Source: Microplitis mediator (lineage: Eukaryota > Arthropoda > Insecta > Hymenoptera > Braconidae). From it: a stretch of DNA of 64,000 nucleotides. Below, piece after piece: positions 61,824 to 64,000 of this stretch; positions within the stretch are counted from its first letter, which is position 1; each line of letters starts with the position of its first letter. Both the position numbers and the translations under genes were made by a program. The stretch is taken from the NCBI RefSeq assembly GCF_029852145.1, contig NC_079970.1:23564331-23628330 (forward strand), given 5' to 3'. A model generated the notes under the pieces. The model was not told where the DNA came from, searched no databases, and saw nothing but the letters and a program-made list of their open reading frames with translations.

Positions 61824-62930
61824 ATTAAAATTTAACAAAAATATACACAAGTTTTTTTAAAATTCTTCACATGCGTTTTAAAATTTTTATCTGTCAATAT
61901 TTGTTTTGTTTATTGAAAACAAATAAAATTTTTTAACGTCTGTCACTTTCAGCGTCATAAAATATTTTGAATTTTAAAATTATGTTAATTTTTTATTTGA
62001 AATATAAGTCAGTAAACTCAAAAATTATTGACAGTGAAGTCAGCGAACCGTAAATTTTAAAATTTTAAATAAATAAATGAAATATTAAATTTTAAAAAAT
62101 GTTTTTAAATGCACGCGGTGTTTTTGCACATTTTTAAATTATTTTTTTTATTAAAGTAATTTATTTAAAAAAACAAAAAATTTATCGCACGTCTGCTACT
62201 TTCAGTTTCACAAACAATTCAAACACTCCCGCGGGAAATAAGTTGACATTTGATAAATCCGCAAGTTCGACCAACTTAGCACGTTCTCCATGAAACAGGT
62301 CATAATATAACCAGTAGTAAAAAGTGCAGTTATCCTCTCACTGAAAAAAAATTATCAGTAATTAATAAATAAACTTTAAATATAACCAAAAATACTTGAA
62401 ATATTTATTTTAATTATAATTATTATTTATTCAAATAAAATTATTTGTTTATTCAGATGGCTGACTAACCGGTTGAACTTGTCGTTTACTGCAGTCGCTA
62501 AATAAATAGAGTTCAATAAATTAATATACTTACTTACTAACTATATACCTAAATATAGAGATCACATTGAAAAATAATTTGTCGGAGTTTTCGGTAAACA
62601 AAAAATAATAAACTGCACTAGTGTACACAAGGTAATTTAAAATTTATAATTTTATTTAAAAATATCGTATTTTAATTTTATTTTTACTCACGATGTTATT
62701 TTTTTATTTTATTTTTATCTAAAGTTTTAAATAACCTAAAGTTTAACTCAATGTGTGTAACTGTAATTCAAGAACAGTAAAGTAAAGACTATCAATTAGT
62801 AAGTGAAGGATAATTGTCATTTATCAAATTGTTATAAATTTTTGTCAAGCATCATAATAATTATCAAGACTGATAACTGTAATAATTAAATTATAATTAA
62901 TAAAAGTGTAAGTAAACATCGGAATTTGTT

Positions 62931-63122
62931 ATGATCCTGAAGTTAGCAAACAATTAAAAATTTTAGAATTTTATTTTGAACAATTAAATTTGAAGAAAAA
63001 AAGAAACTGAAAAAATGCACACATAGAAAATTAAAAAGACTATAAGTGTAATTTTTTTTTTTTTATAATTTATCGTTTTTTAAAAAATCCAATAATTATT
63101 AGTCGCCTAACTTCAGTATCAT
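62931..63122. repeat. Family-1 palindromic MITE-like repeat
   Basis: Starts atgatcctgaagttagcaaa and ends tcgcctaacttcagtatcat. The core atgcacacatagaaaatt / ataagtgtaatttt is present. It lies in the pICln promoter or leader. Confidence 0.7.
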
Positions 63123-63186
63123 AATTTGTTTTGTATTTTATAAAAATAAATTTATTCATTTAATTTTTTTGTTGATAGATTAAATT

Positions 63187-63762
63187 ATGGTTGTACTGAG
63201 TAATTTTTTGCCACCTCAAGAAGGTGTTCGACATGAGGAACAAAATACAACAGTTTATATCAAAGACAGAGAGGTGGGGAAAGGTACACTTTACATAACA
63301 GAGAGGTAAGGGCTTCAAAATAATCAGTTTCGTTATTTTTTCAATAATTAATTTACGTTTTTTTAGTGTACTGTCATGGGTAAACAACACGACACAGCAG
63401 GGGTTCTCTCTAGAGTATCCTCACATTTCTATTCACGCAGTCTCACGAAATCAAGAAGCTCACCCTAGACAGTGTCTTTACGTGGTAGTTGATGCTGAAG
63501 TCGACCTTCCTGGTAATAAAACTCATCAATTAGATTCCTTTCGAATGATCCATAACAAAATTTTTCTAACTTAATAATTGTCTAGGTGTTGAAGATGTGC
63601 AACAGAATGATGAGAATTCAGAAGATGACGATGACAACTCAGAGCCCGTGATAACTGAAATGAGGTTCGCTCCTGACAACGTTCACAACTTGGATGCCAT
63701 GTTCCAAGCGATGAATGTATGCCAGGCACTACACCCTGATCCTAATGAAAGTTTTTCTGATG
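63187..63762 (+). CDS. icln: Methylosome subunit pICln (3' part beyond window)
   Basis: Three exons are visible: 63187-63305, 63367-63512 and 63586-63762, in frame, about 147 aa. The gene continues past the right edge, since exon 3 ends at a GT donor in phase 1. pICln is a PH-fold chaperone that presents Sm proteins to the PRMT5 methylosome during snRNP assembly in the cytosol. Seen: MVVLSNFLPPQEGVRHEE; GKGTLYITESVLSWV; GFSLEYPHISIHAVSRN; a long acidic stretch (ENSEDDDDNSEP); and EMRFAPDNVHNLDAMFQAM. This order of blocks is diagnostic. From 63763 to 64000 only intron sequence is visible. Confidence 0.93.
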
Positions 63763-64000
63763 GTAATTCGTTTAGTTTATTTTTAGTATTAAAAAAATTG
63801 TTATTCGGCATCCGAAATGGAAGTAGATTTCTGATGAATTATTTATTTTGAAATTTTAAGATAAAGTCAAATTAAAAATCAATTTTTTTTGTTTACATAT
63901 TTCATGAGTTTTCAATTTGAAAACTATAAAATATAATTATTCAATTTTGGCCATAACACAGAAATTAATCATGTAAATTTAAATCTTTAAATATACTGTA

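Larger units (their letters stand above)
61299..63186. promoter_or_regulatory. Region between divergent Fdx2 and pICln
   Basis: No gene was seen. It contains a family-2 copy (61651-61823), a diverged copy near 62020-62210, a GC-richer patch at 62222-62300 that may be promoter, and a full family-1 copy (62931-63122) that ends 65 bp before the pICln start codon. Confidence 0.5.

Noticed and set aside
1..64000. Viral integration or wasp polydnavirus genes
   Set aside because: No frame resembles a known viral family; all recognised genes are cellular.
1..64000. tRNA or rRNA genes
   Set aside because: No segment with convincing A- and B-box spacing, cloverleaf arms or rRNA core sequence was seen by eye; a tRNAscan run would be decisive.

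Overview
The window is nuclear DNA of an animal. It is very AT-rich, with GT-AG introns and no operons, and every protein I can name is an insect or animal housekeeping or developmental gene. The trithorax and Spred proteins look insect-like. The base composition, short introns and crowded small palindromic transposons resemble parasitoid wasps (Hymenoptera), but that placement is inference. I see no prokaryotic, viral, CRISPR or rRNA features and no convincing tRNA.

Layout. Positions 1-16.7 kb are a gene-poor stretch downstream of trithorax. It holds simple repeats, a seven-unit tandem array, small palindromic repeats and a few GC-richer islands that may be exons or regulatory elements of an unseen neighbour. 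From 16.7 to 30.0 kb (- strand) lies a five-exon trithorax/MLL gene (trx, 3397 aa), with a long intergenic region to 32.4 kb. Next comes a compact gene cluster: SNRNP25 (+), DMAC2 (-), ECH1 (+), EFCAB2/DRC8 (-), CPSF1 (-), GTF2H4 (+) and cyclin C (-). Neighbours here are convergent or divergent, often 90-500 bp apart. Spred (+, 52.5-54.7 kb) has a long 5' leader region and a long downstream region. Ferredoxin 2 (-, 60.2-61.3 kb) follows, and the window ends inside pICln (+).

Function. Several genes serve gene expression: trx (H3K4 methylation), CPSF1 (mRNA 3' processing), SNRNP25 (minor spliceosome), GTF2H4 (TFIIH), CycC (Mediator kinase module) and pICln (snRNP assembly). DMAC2, FDX2 and ECH1 are mitochondrial or peroxisomal. 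DRC8 is axonemal. Spred restrains Ras/MAPK signalling. I see no sign that they form a physical pathway cluster; each has its own promoter region.

Most unusual items: (1) a 59-codon open frame after the Spred UAA stop, with a roughly 20-bp stem starting 8 nt after the stop, resembling a structured stop-codon readthrough element; (2) a 548-bp repeat in three near-full-length copies with internal hairpins and no obvious coding capacity; (3) several families of palindromic MITE-like elements, one nested inside another, in introns; (4) an ECH1 with predicted dual mitochondrial/peroxisomal targeting and an Asn at one catalytic Asp position.
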